DNA of 64,000 bases from Marinobacter lipolyticus SM19 (GCF_000397065.2 NZ_KE007325.1:489662-553661), one strand, 5' to 3'. Numbered from the stretch's first letter, positions 43,611-52,569 are shown. The notes: generated by a model from the sequence alone, not told the origin. Program-made: numbers and translations.

Positions 43611-44807
43611 TTAAAGCCCGAGAATCATTTTCGACACGATGTTCTTCTGGATCTCGTTGGATCCGCCGAAAATCGACAGCTTGCGATTGTTGAAGTACTG
43701 GGCCGATAGTGGCGCGGCGTTTTCGTCCGACAGGAAATCACCCTCGTAGTCCATATCCAACTCTTCTTCGAGGAATGGCAGGGCGTAGGGGCCGATCGCG
43801 CGGCGCGCCAGGTCGTTGATGGCCTGGCGGATTTCGGTGCCTTTCACTTTCAGCATGGAACTTTCCGCGCCGGGTACGCCGCCGCCTTCGACCGAAGCAA
43901 TAATGCGCAGGTTGCTGATGGCCGCTGCGGTCAGGTCGATCTCCACCTTGGCAATTCGCTGGCTGAAGGACGGATCCTCAATCAGCGGGCGGCCATTCTT
44001 CAATCGCCGTGAAGCCAATTCTTTCAGGTGTGACAGTGCCGCCTTGGACATGCCAATGCCGGCCAGGCCGGTGCGTTCATAGGTCAGCAGATACTTGGCG
44101 TAGGTCCAGCCCTTGTCTTCTTCACCCACCAGGTTTTCAACCGGCACCTTCACGTCTTCGAAGAACACTTCGTTGACCTCGTGCTCGCCCTCCAGGGTGA
44201 TGATGGGACGCACGGTAATGCCCGGTGTGTCCATGTCCATCAGCAGGAACGAAATACCTTCCTGGTTCTTGACTTCGGTGTTGGTGCGCACCAGACAGAA
44301 GATCATGTTGGCGTGCTGGCCCAGGGTGGTCCAGGTCTTCTGGCCGTTAACGATGTAGTGATCGCCGTCGCGCACTGCGCGGGTCTTCAGGGACGCCAGG
44401 TCGGAACCGGCGCCGGGCTCGGAATAACCCTGGCACCACCAGTCCTCGCCGCTGAGGATCCGTGGCAGGTACTTCTGTTTCTGTTCTTCGTTACCGAACT
44501 TGATGATCACCGGTGCCACCATGTTCACCCCGAACGGGATGGAGCGGGGAACACCGTAACGGCAGGATTCTTCGTCCCAGATGTGCTTCTGCACCGGAGT
44601 CCATTTCACACCGCCATACTCTTCCGGCCAATGGGTGGCGTACCAGCCCTGCTCGCTGAGAATTTTCTGCCACCGCTGATGGTCCTCTTTGGACAGGCGG
44701 CGGAACCCTTTTACTTTGGCGGCGATGTCCGCCGGCAGTTTCTCATCCAGGAACGCTCTTACCTCGTCACGGAAGGCAAGTTCCTCGGCCGTGTAGTTCA
44801 TGTTCAT
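43611..44807 (-). CDS. Acyl-CoA dehydrogenase, large-subunit type (PimC/FadE-like)
   Basis: 398 aa. Motifs are CQGYSEPGAGSDLASLKTRA, then GQKTWTTLGQHANMIFC and the C-terminal IFGGSNEIQKNIVSKMIL, where Gly stands at the position of the common catalytic Glu. Proteins of this type pair with a shorter ACAD to form a heterotetramer, as in pimeloyl-CoA dehydrogenase (PimC/PimD) or steroid side-chain enzymes. It is first in its operon, with an operator site 36 bases upstream. Close spacing to the 42458 gene supports the pairing. Confidence 0.9.
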   Translation of the reverse strand: MNMNYTAEELAFRDEVRAFLDEKLPADIAAKVKGFRRLSKEDHQRWQKILSEQGWYATHWPEEYGGVKWTPVQKHIWDEESCRYGVPRSIPFGVNMVAPVIIKFGNEEQKQKYLPRILSGEDWWCQGYSEPGAGSDLASLKTRAVRDGDHYIVNGQKTWTTLGQHANMIFCLVRTNTEVKNQEGISFLLMDMDTPGITVRPIITLEGEHEVNEVFFEDVKVPVENLVGEEDKGWTYAKYLLTYERTGLAGIGMSKAALSHLKELASRRLKNGRPLIEDPSFSQRIAKVEIDLTAAAISNLRIIASVEGGGVPGAESSMLKVKGTEIRQAINDLARRAIGPYALPFLEEELDMDYEGDFLSDENAAPLSAQYFNNRKLSIFGGSNEIQKNIVSKMILGL

Positions 44808-44842
44808 CGGATAACCTCGTCAATGCATTACAGCGAAAATAT

Positions 44843-44859
44843 ATACCGCATAGCAGAAT
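44843..44859. promoter_or_regulatory. Putative IclR-type operator 3 (acyl-CoA dehydrogenase pair)
   Basis: ATACCGC-ATA-GCAGAAT, 36 bases upstream of the 43611-44807 gene. The close position suggests repression or direct contact with polymerase. Confidence 0.6.
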
Positions 44860-45003
44860 TACTCAATGATCAGTCAAAGATTGCACCCCTGTCAATGATA
44901 ATGAAACAAGAAAACACACAGTAATTACGACTTTCATCAAAATTTGGTTTCAATGACTTGTTGATAGCAAAAGCATCGTCTATATTCGAAAACACGGAAG
45001 ATG

Positions 45004-45020
45004 GTACTGCTGTGCGGAAC
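45004..45020. promoter_or_regulatory. Putative IclR-type operator 4a (porin)
   Basis: GTACTGC-TGT-GCGGAAC, 118 bases upstream of the porin start. Its centre is 31 bases from site 4b, three helical turns. Confidence 0.5.
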
Positions 45021-45034
45021 TAAAAAATCAACAA

Positions 45035-45051
45035 ATACCGCACAGTGAAAC
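45035..45051. promoter_or_regulatory. Putative IclR-type operator 4b (porin)
   Basis: ATACCGC-ACA-GTGAAAC, 87 bases upstream of the porin start, on the same face of the helix as site 4a. Confidence 0.5.
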
Positions 45052-45137
45052 AGCAAGATTGATTTGGTGTGAGCCAGTACCAGCACCGGAAATTTCAATA
45101 ACAAAGACATGCAATCAACTCCGTTAAGAGGTTTGAG

Positions 45138-46445
45138 ATGACAACAACAACGCGTTTTCACGCACGCCCACTCGCTCGTGCCATCGCCCTGACCAGCCTC
45201 CCGCTGATCGCTTTCGGGTCAGGATCTGCCCTGGCGCAGAGTTCCGAGCTGGACGAACTGCGAGAGCGGGTACAACTGCTGGAGAGCAAACTGGAAGGCG
45301 CCGTGGACACGGCACCTGAGTTGCAGGATGACAACCCCTATCTGCTGCGGGATGGTGACGGGATCAAAATAGGGAATACCACGATTTCATTCGGTGGCTT
45401 CATCAAGGCGGATGCTATTTTTGGCTCCAACGGAAACGGCAGCATGAACAGTTACAGTGTTGGTCTGCCACGAACCTTTGCGAAAGCGGCGGCTTCAGGC
45501 GAGAGCGACTGGAAGACCGGCCTCTCTGCTCGTGAATCGCGCATCAGTATCGGTACCAAGACCGAGGATGTTGCCGGTCATACACTGACCACCTATGTGG
45601 AGATGGATTTTAACAAGGAGATGAACGACGGAAATGAAGTCGTTTCCAACAGTTATTCTCCGCGTTTGCGCCAGGCTTATGGTTCCTGGAACAACTGGGA
45701 CTTCGGTCAGACCTACACCACCTTTACCGACCTGGCCGCCATGCCGGAGGTGCTCGATCAGGGTAAGCAGGCGGCATTTATATACGTAACCCAGCCGATG
45801 ATTCGCTACAATATGGCTGCGCCGGGCGGGAAGGTTATGATTTCCCTGGAAAATCCCGAGGACGGCTTCTCCGACAATTCCTATGATGATCAGTCTTACC
45901 CGGACCTGGCCATGCGCTACCAGATTCGCGGCAATTACGGGTTCTACTCCATTGCCGGTCTGCTGCGTAACTTTGAAGATGACGCCGCAGACGAAACCAG
46001 GATCGATGGCGCGGTCTCTCTGAGTGCTCGAATTCCCACCATTGGACGTGATGATCTGCGCCTGCAATACAGCTACGGCGCGCTTGGTCGCTACATGGGC
46101 CTGTTTACCTACCCGGACGTGGACCTGGCTGCGCAAGCCATGGGTGATGTGGAACCGCTCAAGAGCTATGGCGCTACAGCCGCCTACCGTCATTTCTGGT
46201 CACCGTCATGGCGCAGCAACCTGATCGTTTCTCATACCGAAATTGTCGATGACCTGGTGGCGCCGCCGGCCGGTACGTTGAGTTACTTTGATTCCTCGAC
46301 GTCGGTTCACGCCAGCCTGTTGTGGTCCGCTCACAGGAATCTGACCCTGGGCGTGGAATACGCCTACTGGGATTTCGGAGAGATTGCCACCAGCAGCAGC
46401 CAGCACTACGAGCAGGTTATGGCCTCGGCCAAGCTGAGCTTCTGA
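45138..46445 (+). CDS. DcaP-like outer-membrane porin
   Basis: 435 aa. A signal peptide ends GSALAQS, followed by a short coiled-coil segment (LDELRERVQLLESKLEG, about 37-53) and a beta-barrel of alternating aromatic strands ending in a C-terminal Phe (MASAKLSF), the outer-membrane assembly signal. FGGFIKADAIFGSNG opens the barrel as in DcaP-family trimeric porins, which in Acinetobacter admit dicarboxylates. It lies beside the acyl-CoA dehydrogenase pair and has two operator sites, so it probably admits the substrate of this island. Confidence 0.88.
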   Translation: MTTTTRFHARPLARAIALTSLPLIAFGSGSALAQSSELDELRERVQLLESKLEGAVDTAPELQDDNPYLLRDGDGIKIGNTTISFGGFIKADAIFGSNGNGSMNSYSVGLPRTFAKAAASGESDWKTGLSARESRISIGTKTEDVAGHTLTTYVEMDFNKEMNDGNEVVSNSYSPRLRQAYGSWNNWDFGQTYTTFTDLAAMPEVLDQGKQAAFIYVTQPMIRYNMAAPGGKVMISLENPEDGFSDNSYDDQSYPDLAMRYQIRGNYGFYSIAGLLRNFEDDAADETRIDGAVSLSARIPTIGRDDLRLQYSYGALGRYMGLFTYPDVDLAAQAMGDVEPLKSYGATAAYRHFWSPSWRSNLIVSHTEIVDDLVAPPAGTLSYFDSSTSVHASLLWSAHRNLTLGVEYAYWDFGEIATSSSQHYEQVMASAKLSF

Positions 46446-46502
46446 TCGGTAAGGCGCAGACATAAAACGATTGTTCTCAGGTGCGTTTGCACCCTTTGCT
46501 TC

Positions 46503-46536
46503 GCCCCGCAGTGTTCCCCCGCTGCGGGGCTTTTTT
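46503..46536 (+). terminator. Rho-independent terminator of the porin gene
   Basis: A perfect 9-bp stem GCCCCGCAG/CTGCGGGGC with a 10-base loop is followed by six T residues. Confidence 0.9.
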
Positions 46537-46574
46537 GTGGCCGTCAGTCTGCCTTGTGGCAGGGGAAACTCATG

Positions 46575-47618
46575 CTATGACGCCGAATCTTTACGCGTTT
46601 TGTTCCTGAACTCGCCGGGGGTGCTGCCGCTCCAGTCTTTAAATCGCCGATGGAAGGAGCGCACCTCGCTGAATCCCAGGCGCACGGTGATTTCCTGAAT
46701 GCTCAGTTGGGTATTGGTCAGGTAGTCCCGCGCCAGTTCGTGCCGGATATCATCCAGCAGGCGCTGATAGGACAGACCTTCCTCGCCCAGTTTGCGTTGC
46801 AGCGTTCGCGACGTCATGGCCAGTTGTTCGGCCACCCTATCCTGTCGGGTCACTCCCTGTCGCAGTTGTTGATAGATAGCGTGCCTGACGCGAGTAGACA
46901 AACCATCGCGGTCCCCGAGGGTTTCCATGCGAGTCCGGGCGTGCTCTTCCAGGGTCTGTCTCAGGTCCGGGTCCGGTTGACGCAGGGGGGCGTTCAACAG
47001 TGACTGGTTAAAGCGGATGCGACTGTCCGGTTGATCAAACCGCACCGGGCAGCCCCAGCGATCGCGATAGGCATTTTCCAGTCCGGCTCCGGGTGAGGGG
47101 TGTTCCAGATCGACCTGCAGTGGCGCCGGTTCGTCATGACCTGCGAGCCAGCGGGCGTACTGTATCCAGGAGGCAAAAACGTTATCGATCATGTGGGGGC
47201 GCACTGCCGGATCGGTATAGGCACATGCCCAGATCAGGTGTGTTTCGTCGCCCTGCCGCAGGACCCGGGTCACCCCCATGTCGCCCACCAGTTTCTCATA
47301 GGGAGCAATCCGTTCGATCGCTTCTCCCAGGGTGGCACAGCTCATGGTGATGTAGCCCAGCACATTATAGGAGCCGGGCTGCACATAGTCGCCACTGTAC
47401 AGACCCAGCAACGGATTACCGGTCTGTTCAGCCATCGCACGGATCAGTGCCTGAAAGCGGTTTCCGGGGACATGGCCCTGGGACAGGGTTGGCAGATCGG
47501 CAGGCAGGCCGGCTGCGTGGCACAGAGCTGCAACGTCCAGGCCTTCGTCCTGTGCCAGGCGAAGATACTGTTGGACGGCGGTGACGGAGGCGAGGCCAAG
47601 ACTGTTATCTGTCGTCAT
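46575..47618 (-). CDS. AraC-family transcriptional regulator, OruR/ArgR-like
   Basis: 347 aa. The N-terminal region (about 20-210) is the arabinose-binding-like domain of the OruR group (LGLYSGDYVQPGSYNVLGYI), and the C-terminal 100 residues hold the two helix-turn-helix motifs with RVAEQLAMTSRTLQRKLGEE and IRLGF-type segment VRLGFSEVRSFHRRFKDW. It binds DNA in response to a small ligand. It is divergent from the AGPS-like/GlpD-like/FGGY operon and is the best candidate for its regulator. Confidence 0.92.
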   Translation of the reverse strand: MTTDNSLGLASVTAVQQYLRLAQDEGLDVAALCHAAGLPADLPTLSQGHVPGNRFQALIRAMAEQTGNPLLGLYSGDYVQPGSYNVLGYITMSCATLGEAIERIAPYEKLVGDMGVTRVLRQGDETHLIWACAYTDPAVRPHMIDNVFASWIQYARWLAGHDEPAPLQVDLEHPSPGAGLENAYRDRWGCPVRFDQPDSRIRFNQSLLNAPLRQPDPDLRQTLEEHARTRMETLGDRDGLSTRVRHAIYQQLRQGVTRQDRVAEQLAMTSRTLQRKLGEEGLSYQRLLDDIRHELARDYLTNTQLSIQEITVRLGFSEVRSFHRRFKDWSGSTPGEFRNKTRKDSAS

Positions 47619-47733
47619 TTGCTCATTCAGTTGTCGCTGATCGACCGTGACAGGATTGTGGTAAACGGTAAGACTCTACACCCTGGTGTAACCGTATAAG
47701 TGTAACCGCATTAGCGACAACAAGGAGCCACAA

Positions 47734-49341
47734 ATGCGACGTTGGAACGGCTGGGGTGATGATCAATTCAATCTGGAGCTGCCGGCCAATGGCTCGGCCT
47801 TTCTCGCCGAGAGGATCGGCGGGGCGCAGCCGCTTCCCGATGCCACTCTGGAATCTGTACTGGCCAGAGTGCCCGAAACCCGATTGCCGCACCACGAAAA
47901 GGTGTCGACAGACGCCGAGACCCGCGTCCGCCACGCCCGGGGGCAGAGTCTGGCGGACTGGCTGGCCATGCGCAGCGGTGAGTTCGGCGTTTTCCCGGAC
48001 GGGGTCGCCTTCCCGGAGAGCTCGGAGGACGCCCGGGAGCTACTGCAATGCGCTGCGCATACCGGTGCTATTGTCATTCCCTACGGCGGCGGAACCAGTG
48101 TGGCCGGCCATATCAACCCCAACGAATCCGACAAGCCGGTCCTTACCATCAGTCTTGCACGCATGAATCGCCTGCTGGATCTGGATCACGAGAGCCATAT
48201 TGCCACCTTCGGTGCGGGCACGCCGGGGCCATTGCTGGAAGCCCAGCTCAAGGCTGAGGGTTACACTCTGGGGCATTTTCCCCAGTCGTTTGAGCTGTCG
48301 ACGGTTGGTGGCTGGGTGGCGAGCCGGTCCAGTGGCCAACAGTCCCTGCGTTACGGACGCATTGAACAGTTGTTTGCCGGCGGGCGTATGGAAACCCCTC
48401 GCGGTCCACTCACCATTCCCACGATTCCTGCTTCTTCGGCAGGACCGGATATCCGCGAGATGATCATGGGCTCGGAAGGACGCATGGGATTGATCACCGA
48501 GGTTAAGGTACGTGTCACACCGCTGCCGGAGAAGGAGGCTTTCCACGTTCTTTTCTTTCCCAGTTGGGCGACCGCCCGCGATGCGTCCCGGAGCTTGGTC
48601 CAGTCGCGGGTGCAGCTCTCCATGATCCGGGTCAGCAACGCCAGGGAAACCGAAACCCAGCTGGCGCTGGCCGGGCATGAAAAGCTGATCGGCACCCTGG
48701 AGAAATTCCTGGCTTTCCGTGGCGTGGGCGACGGCAAATGCATGATGACTCTTGGCCTGACCGGTAGCAAAACCCAGTGCCGCGCCGCCCTGCGGGAAGT
48801 CCGGCGCATCTGTAAAGCTCACCGGGGGGTCTATACCGGTACCCATATGGGCAGCAAGTGGGCCGAAAAACGGTTCACCATGCCGTACCTGCGCGAAGCC
48901 CTCTGGCAAATGGGCTACGCCGTGGACACCCTGGAAACCGCCACGGACTGGGACAATGTGGACAACATGATCAACCGGGTGGAGGACAACCTTCGGTATG
49001 GCCTGTCTGAAGACAATGAGGCCGTGCATGTGTTCACGCACCTGTCCCATTTCTACACTCAGGGCTGCAGCATCTACACCACCTACGTCTTCCGCACCGC
49101 GGATGATTACGTCACGACGCACGCGCGTTGGCAAAAGCTCAAACAGTCGACGTCGCAACTGATCGTTGAGAACCGCGGCACCATCAGTCACCAGCATGGG
49201 GTTGGCAAGGACCACGCGCCGTACCTGCCAGTGGAAAAAGGCGAGCTGGGTATGGAAGCGATTCGTTCCCTGTGTGACCTGTTCGATCCCGATGCCCGTC
49301 TTAATCCGGGTACCTTGCTGCAGGAGGATTCCGGGTCATGA
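47734..49341 (+). CDS. FAD-binding oxidase, alkyl-DHAP synthase (AGPS)-like
   Basis: 535 aa, vanillyl-alcohol-oxidase fold. The FAD-binding core is IVIPYGGGTSVAGHINP, with GHFPQSFELSTVGGWVASRS and MIMGSEGRMGLITEVKVRV following. The C-terminal active-site region reads TISHQHGVGKDHAPYL, aligned with the AGPS motif that has three His in a row; here the middle His is Gln. AGPS exchanges the acyl chain of acyl-DHAP for an alkyl chain in ether-lipid synthesis. ATG follows AGGAG. It is first in a three-gene operon with overlapping ends. Confidence 0.88.
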   Translation: MRRWNGWGDDQFNLELPANGSAFLAERIGGAQPLPDATLESVLARVPETRLPHHEKVSTDAETRVRHARGQSLADWLAMRSGEFGVFPDGVAFPESSEDARELLQCAAHTGAIVIPYGGGTSVAGHINPNESDKPVLTISLARMNRLLDLDHESHIATFGAGTPGPLLEAQLKAEGYTLGHFPQSFELSTVGGWVASRSSGQQSLRYGRIEQLFAGGRMETPRGPLTIPTIPASSAGPDIREMIMGSEGRMGLITEVKVRVTPLPEKEAFHVLFFPSWATARDASRSLVQSRVQLSMIRVSNARETETQLALAGHEKLIGTLEKFLAFRGVGDGKCMMTLGLTGSKTQCRAALREVRRICKAHRGVYTGTHMGSKWAEKRFTMPYLREALWQMGYAVDTLETATDWDNVDNMINRVEDNLRYGLSEDNEAVHVFTHLSHFYTQGCSIYTTYVFRTADDYVTTHARWQKLKQSTSQLIVENRGTISHQHGVGKDHAPYLPVEKGELGMEAIRSLCDLFDPDARLNPGTLLQEDSGS

Positions 49342-50942
49342 CGGGTGCCAACTTGCCGGCCTGGCCGCGTGAGTCGGTGCTTGATCGGTTGCGTGGAGGC
49401 GAGGAACACTATGATCTGGTGGTCGTCGGCGGTGGTATCACCGGGGCGGGTATCCTACGGGAAGCGGCCCGGGCCGGTCTCAGGGCCCTGCTGGTGGAAC
49501 AGCGGGATTTTGCCTGGGGCACCTCCAGCCGCTCTTCCAAGATGGTCCATGGCGGTCTGCGCTATCTCGGAAGTGGACACGTCGGGCTGACCCGGGACGC
49601 GGTGCGCGAGCGTCAGCGGCTGTTGCAGGAAGCCCCGGGACTGGTGGATCCACTGCCGTTTGTGATGCCGCACTACTGTCGGCAGTTCCCCGGTCCACGG
49701 CTGTTCGGCGCCCTGCTGTCGGTGTACGACTGGATGGCAGGAGAGCGCAATCACGAATACCTGAAAGGCGACCGGGTTCTTGAGTGGGTGCCGGGCCTCA
49801 ACCGTGATGGCCTGTATGGTGGCACTCGCTTCGCCGACGCGGTAACCGACGATGCCCGCCTGGTTCTGCGTACGCTGCACGAGGCGGTGAGTGATGGCGC
49901 CGAGGTACTTAACTACGTGCGTGTCGAGAAAGTGGATCGTGACTCTGGCGGGGTGAAACGCCTCCATGTCAGCAACCAGATGAATGGCGAGTCCCTGACA
50001 ATCAGCGCCAATCTGGTGGTCAACGCCACCGGTGCCTGGACCGACAACCTGCGCGCCCAATTGGGCGCGGAGAAAACCATTCGGCCCCTGCGCGGCAGCC
50101 ATCTGGTTTTCCCCTCCTGGCGCTTGCCTGCAGCTTGTACCATTTCCCTGTTCCATCCGGACGATGGCCGCCCGGTCTTCATTTTCCCCTGGGAAGGGGT
50201 GACGGTGGTCGGAACCACCGACCTTGATCATTCGCTGACCCTGGATGACGAGGCCCGAATCACGCCGGAGGAGGTGGATTATCTGCTGGCGGTCGTGGGC
50301 CGGGTTTTCCCGGACAGCGGTGTTGGCACCGCCGATGTGCTGAGCACCTGGGCGGGTGTTCGTCCGGTGGTGGGAGGAAGCGCCAAGGACCCCTCAAAGG
50401 AAAACCGGGAGCATGCGATCTGGGACGATGGCGGCGTGATCAGTGTTGCCGGCGGCAAACTCACCACGTTCCGGCTGATTGCCCAGGATGTCCTCGCCAA
50501 AGGGCTGCCTTATCTGGACAAGCTGGAAACCGCAAGGTCGGACGCTCCCATCTTCCAGCGACCATCGACGCCCGGGCAGCGACCGGCATCGGTTTCGAGC
50601 CGGCAATGGCAGCGTTTGCAGGGGCATTATGGTGACCGGTTGCCGGAGGTGCTGGCGGCTGGCCCCCTCGAACCGGTGGCGGACACTGACACCCTCTGGG
50701 CCGAGCTGGTGTGGAGTGCCGCCAACGAAAGCATCCAGCAATTGGACGACCTGCTCCTGCGACGGACCCGTATCGGACTGTTGCTCCCCCGGGGTGGCGA
50801 GGCTGTCCTCGACCGTTTACAGGCGCTTTGCACTCCGGTGCTGAACTGGTCCGCTGAACGCTGGCAGGTGGAGAGGAATCACTACCTTGAGCTTTGGCGG
50901 CAGGCCTACAGTCTGCTCGATGAAGGGAGGAGCGCATCATGA
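49338..50942 (+). CDS. Glycerol-3-phosphate dehydrogenase-like flavoprotein (GlpD family)
   Basis: 534 aa. The FAD dinucleotide motif is LVVVGGGITGAGILREAA, followed by GTSSRSSKMVHGGLRYL and VVNATGAWTDNLRAQ, all GlpD-family marks. The C-terminal domain of about 130 residues is shorter and more divergent than in GlpD. Canonical GlpD oxidises glycerol-3-phosphate to DHAP and passes electrons to quinone. Its ATG overlaps the upstream stop by 4 bases, and its own stop overlaps the kinase start. The operon suggests an alkylated or otherwise modified glycerol phosphate as substrate. Confidence 0.9.
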   Translation: MTGANLPAWPRESVLDRLRGGEEHYDLVVVGGGITGAGILREAARAGLRALLVEQRDFAWGTSSRSSKMVHGGLRYLGSGHVGLTRDAVRERQRLLQEAPGLVDPLPFVMPHYCRQFPGPRLFGALLSVYDWMAGERNHEYLKGDRVLEWVPGLNRDGLYGGTRFADAVTDDARLVLRTLHEAVSDGAEVLNYVRVEKVDRDSGGVKRLHVSNQMNGESLTISANLVVNATGAWTDNLRAQLGAEKTIRPLRGSHLVFPSWRLPAACTISLFHPDDGRPVFIFPWEGVTVVGTTDLDHSLTLDDEARITPEEVDYLLAVVGRVFPDSGVGTADVLSTWAGVRPVVGGSAKDPSKENREHAIWDDGGVISVAGGKLTTFRLIAQDVLAKGLPYLDKLETARSDAPIFQRPSTPGQRPASVSSRQWQRLQGHYGDRLPEVLAAGPLEPVADTDTLWAELVWSAANESIQQLDDLLLRRTRIGLLLPRGGEAVLDRLQALCTPVLNWSAERWQVERNHYLELWRQAYSLLDEGRSAS

Positions 50943-52495
50943 CGGCTCCATTGATTCTGGCCATCGATAACGGCACGCAGAGTGTGCGGGCGTTGCTGTT
51001 CAACCTGGAGGGCGAACTGGTTGGCAAGGGCAAGGAAGAGATTGAGCCTTATTTCTCTGATCAGCCTGGTTGGGCCGAACAACACCCGGATTATTACTGG
51101 CAAAGTTTGGGCAAGGCGTGCAACAAGCTCTGGGCGGATACGGACGCCCGCCCGAAAGAGGTCAGGGCAGTCACTGTCACCACTCAGCGTGGCACGGTAC
51201 TGAATCTGGATCGCAACGGTGACGTATTGCGTCCGGCCATTACCTGGCTGGATCAGCGCCACGCCCGTGCGGAAGGCCCGGTGCGAGGACCCTGGGGCTG
51301 GTTCTTCCGGCTGCTGGGGTTGCAGGACACTATTCGACGGTTTCGGGAAAATGCCCAGGCCAACTGGATTGCCCAGAATCAGCCGGACATATGGAACCGC
51401 ACGGACAAATTTGTGCTGCTTTCCGGTTACCTCAATTGGCGCCTGACCGGCCGGATGGTGGACTCGGTCGGCAGCCAGGTGGGTTATATTCCCTTCGACT
51501 ACAAACGGCAGGTCTGGGCCGGCAAACGGGACTTCAAATGGCAGTTGATGCCAATCAAACCATCCATGCTGCCGGAACTCGTGCAGCCGGGGGAGAAAAT
51601 CGGCGAACTGCAGTCAGAAGCGGCCAGTCAACTGGGCCTTCCCGAAGGGCTGCCGGTTATAGCGGCGGCCTCGGACAAGGCCTGTGAAATCCTGGGTTCC
51701 GGCGGTTATGCGCCGGACATCGGTTGCATGAGCTATGGCACCACGGCGACCATCAACACCAACAGCGCCCGATATGTGGAACCGATTCGCTTCATGCCGC
51801 CATACCCGTCGGCAATTCCGCACCACTACTGTACGGAGGTCATGATTTATCGGGGTTTCTGGATGGTGAGTTGGTTCAAGCGCGAGTTCGGCCAGCGGGA
51901 GCAGCGCATCGCCGAGGAGCGGGGTATCCAGCCGGAGGCCTTGTTCGACGAACTGGTCAATGAAGTGCCACCGGGTTCCATGGGGCTCACCCTGCAGCCG
52001 TATTGGTCACCGGGGGTTCGTCAGCCAGGGCCGGAGGCCAAAGGGGCGATCATCGGTTTCGGTGATGTGCATACTCGCTCCCACATCTACCGTGCCATCC
52101 TGGAAGGGCTGGCCTACGCCCTGCGTGAGGGCAAGGAACGGATCGAGAAGCGCACCGGTGTGCCAATCACGCGTTTGCGGGTAGCCGGTGGTGGCTCCCA
52201 GAGTGATGCCGCCATGCAGCTGACCGCGGATATCTTTGGTCTGCCGGCGGAGCGTCCTCATACCTATGAAACATCGGGCTTGGGAGCGGCGATTGATGCG
52301 GCGGTCGGGTTGGGGGATTACCCGGACTTTGAAACGGCAGTAAACAGAATGACGCGGGTGGGGCAGGTGTTTGAGCCTAATCCGGAAACCCAGCAGCTGT
52401 ATGACAGGTTGTACCGGGAAGTTTACCAGGGCATGTATGGGCGTTTGCAGCCGTTATATGCCCGTATTCGTGATATCACCGGTTATCCCAGATAG
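50939..52495 (+). CDS. FGGY-family carbohydrate kinase
   Basis: 518 aa. The N-terminal phosphate-binding motif is LAIDNGTQSVRALLFN, with TTQRGTVLNLD and the ATP-site motif VAGGGSQSDAAMQLTADIFG in the second half. It is related to glycerol and xylulose kinases but lacks the typical GlpK segments, so the substrate may be a modified glycerol. It is translationally coupled to the GlpD-like gene (ATGA) and followed by a strong bidirectional terminator. Confidence 0.9.
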   Translation: MTAPLILAIDNGTQSVRALLFNLEGELVGKGKEEIEPYFSDQPGWAEQHPDYYWQSLGKACNKLWADTDARPKEVRAVTVTTQRGTVLNLDRNGDVLRPAITWLDQRHARAEGPVRGPWGWFFRLLGLQDTIRRFRENAQANWIAQNQPDIWNRTDKFVLLSGYLNWRLTGRMVDSVGSQVGYIPFDYKRQVWAGKRDFKWQLMPIKPSMLPELVQPGEKIGELQSEAASQLGLPEGLPVIAAASDKACEILGSGGYAPDIGCMSYGTTATINTNSARYVEPIRFMPPYPSAIPHHYCTEVMIYRGFWMVSWFKREFGQREQRIAEERGIQPEALFDELVNEVPPGSMGLTLQPYWSPGVRQPGPEAKGAIIGFGDVHTRSHIYRAILEGLAYALREGKERIEKRTGVPITRLRVAGGGSQSDAAMQLTADIFGLPAERPHTYETSGLGAAIDAAVGLGDYPDFETAVNRMTRVGQVFEPNPETQQLYDRLYREVYQGMYGRLQPLYARIRDITGYPR

Positions 52496-52519
52496 GCAGG
52501 GCGACGGTCCTGTCGCCCA

Positions 52520-52553
52520 AAAAATAACCGCGACCAAGGTCGCGGTTATTTTT
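52520..52553. terminator. Bidirectional terminator after the FGGY operon
   Basis: Arms of 16 bp (inner part ATAACCGCGACC/GGTCGCGGTTAT) with an AA loop and flanking A and T runs. It lies between the convergent kinase and lipoprotein genes. Confidence 0.9.
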
Positions 52554-52569
52554 CGTCCGGAATCTTTAA

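Larger units (their letters stand above)
44808..45137. other. 330-bp AT-rich divergent control region without a gene
   Basis: It separates the acyl-CoA dehydrogenase pair from the porin. I find no credible gene. It contains one putative IclR-type site near the left side and two near the right side, and otherwise AT-rich sequence suited to two divergent promoters. Confidence 0.7.

Noticed and set aside
42485..43693. Open frame of 402 codons antisense to the small-subunit acyl-CoA dehydrogenase
   Set aside because: It begins inside one real gene and ends inside another with no ribosome site or domain.
44937..45161. Small 74-codon frame on the minus strand in the divergent control region
   Set aside because: It overlaps the operator sites and the porin start, has no ribosome site, and the product is Cys-rich without any family resemblance.
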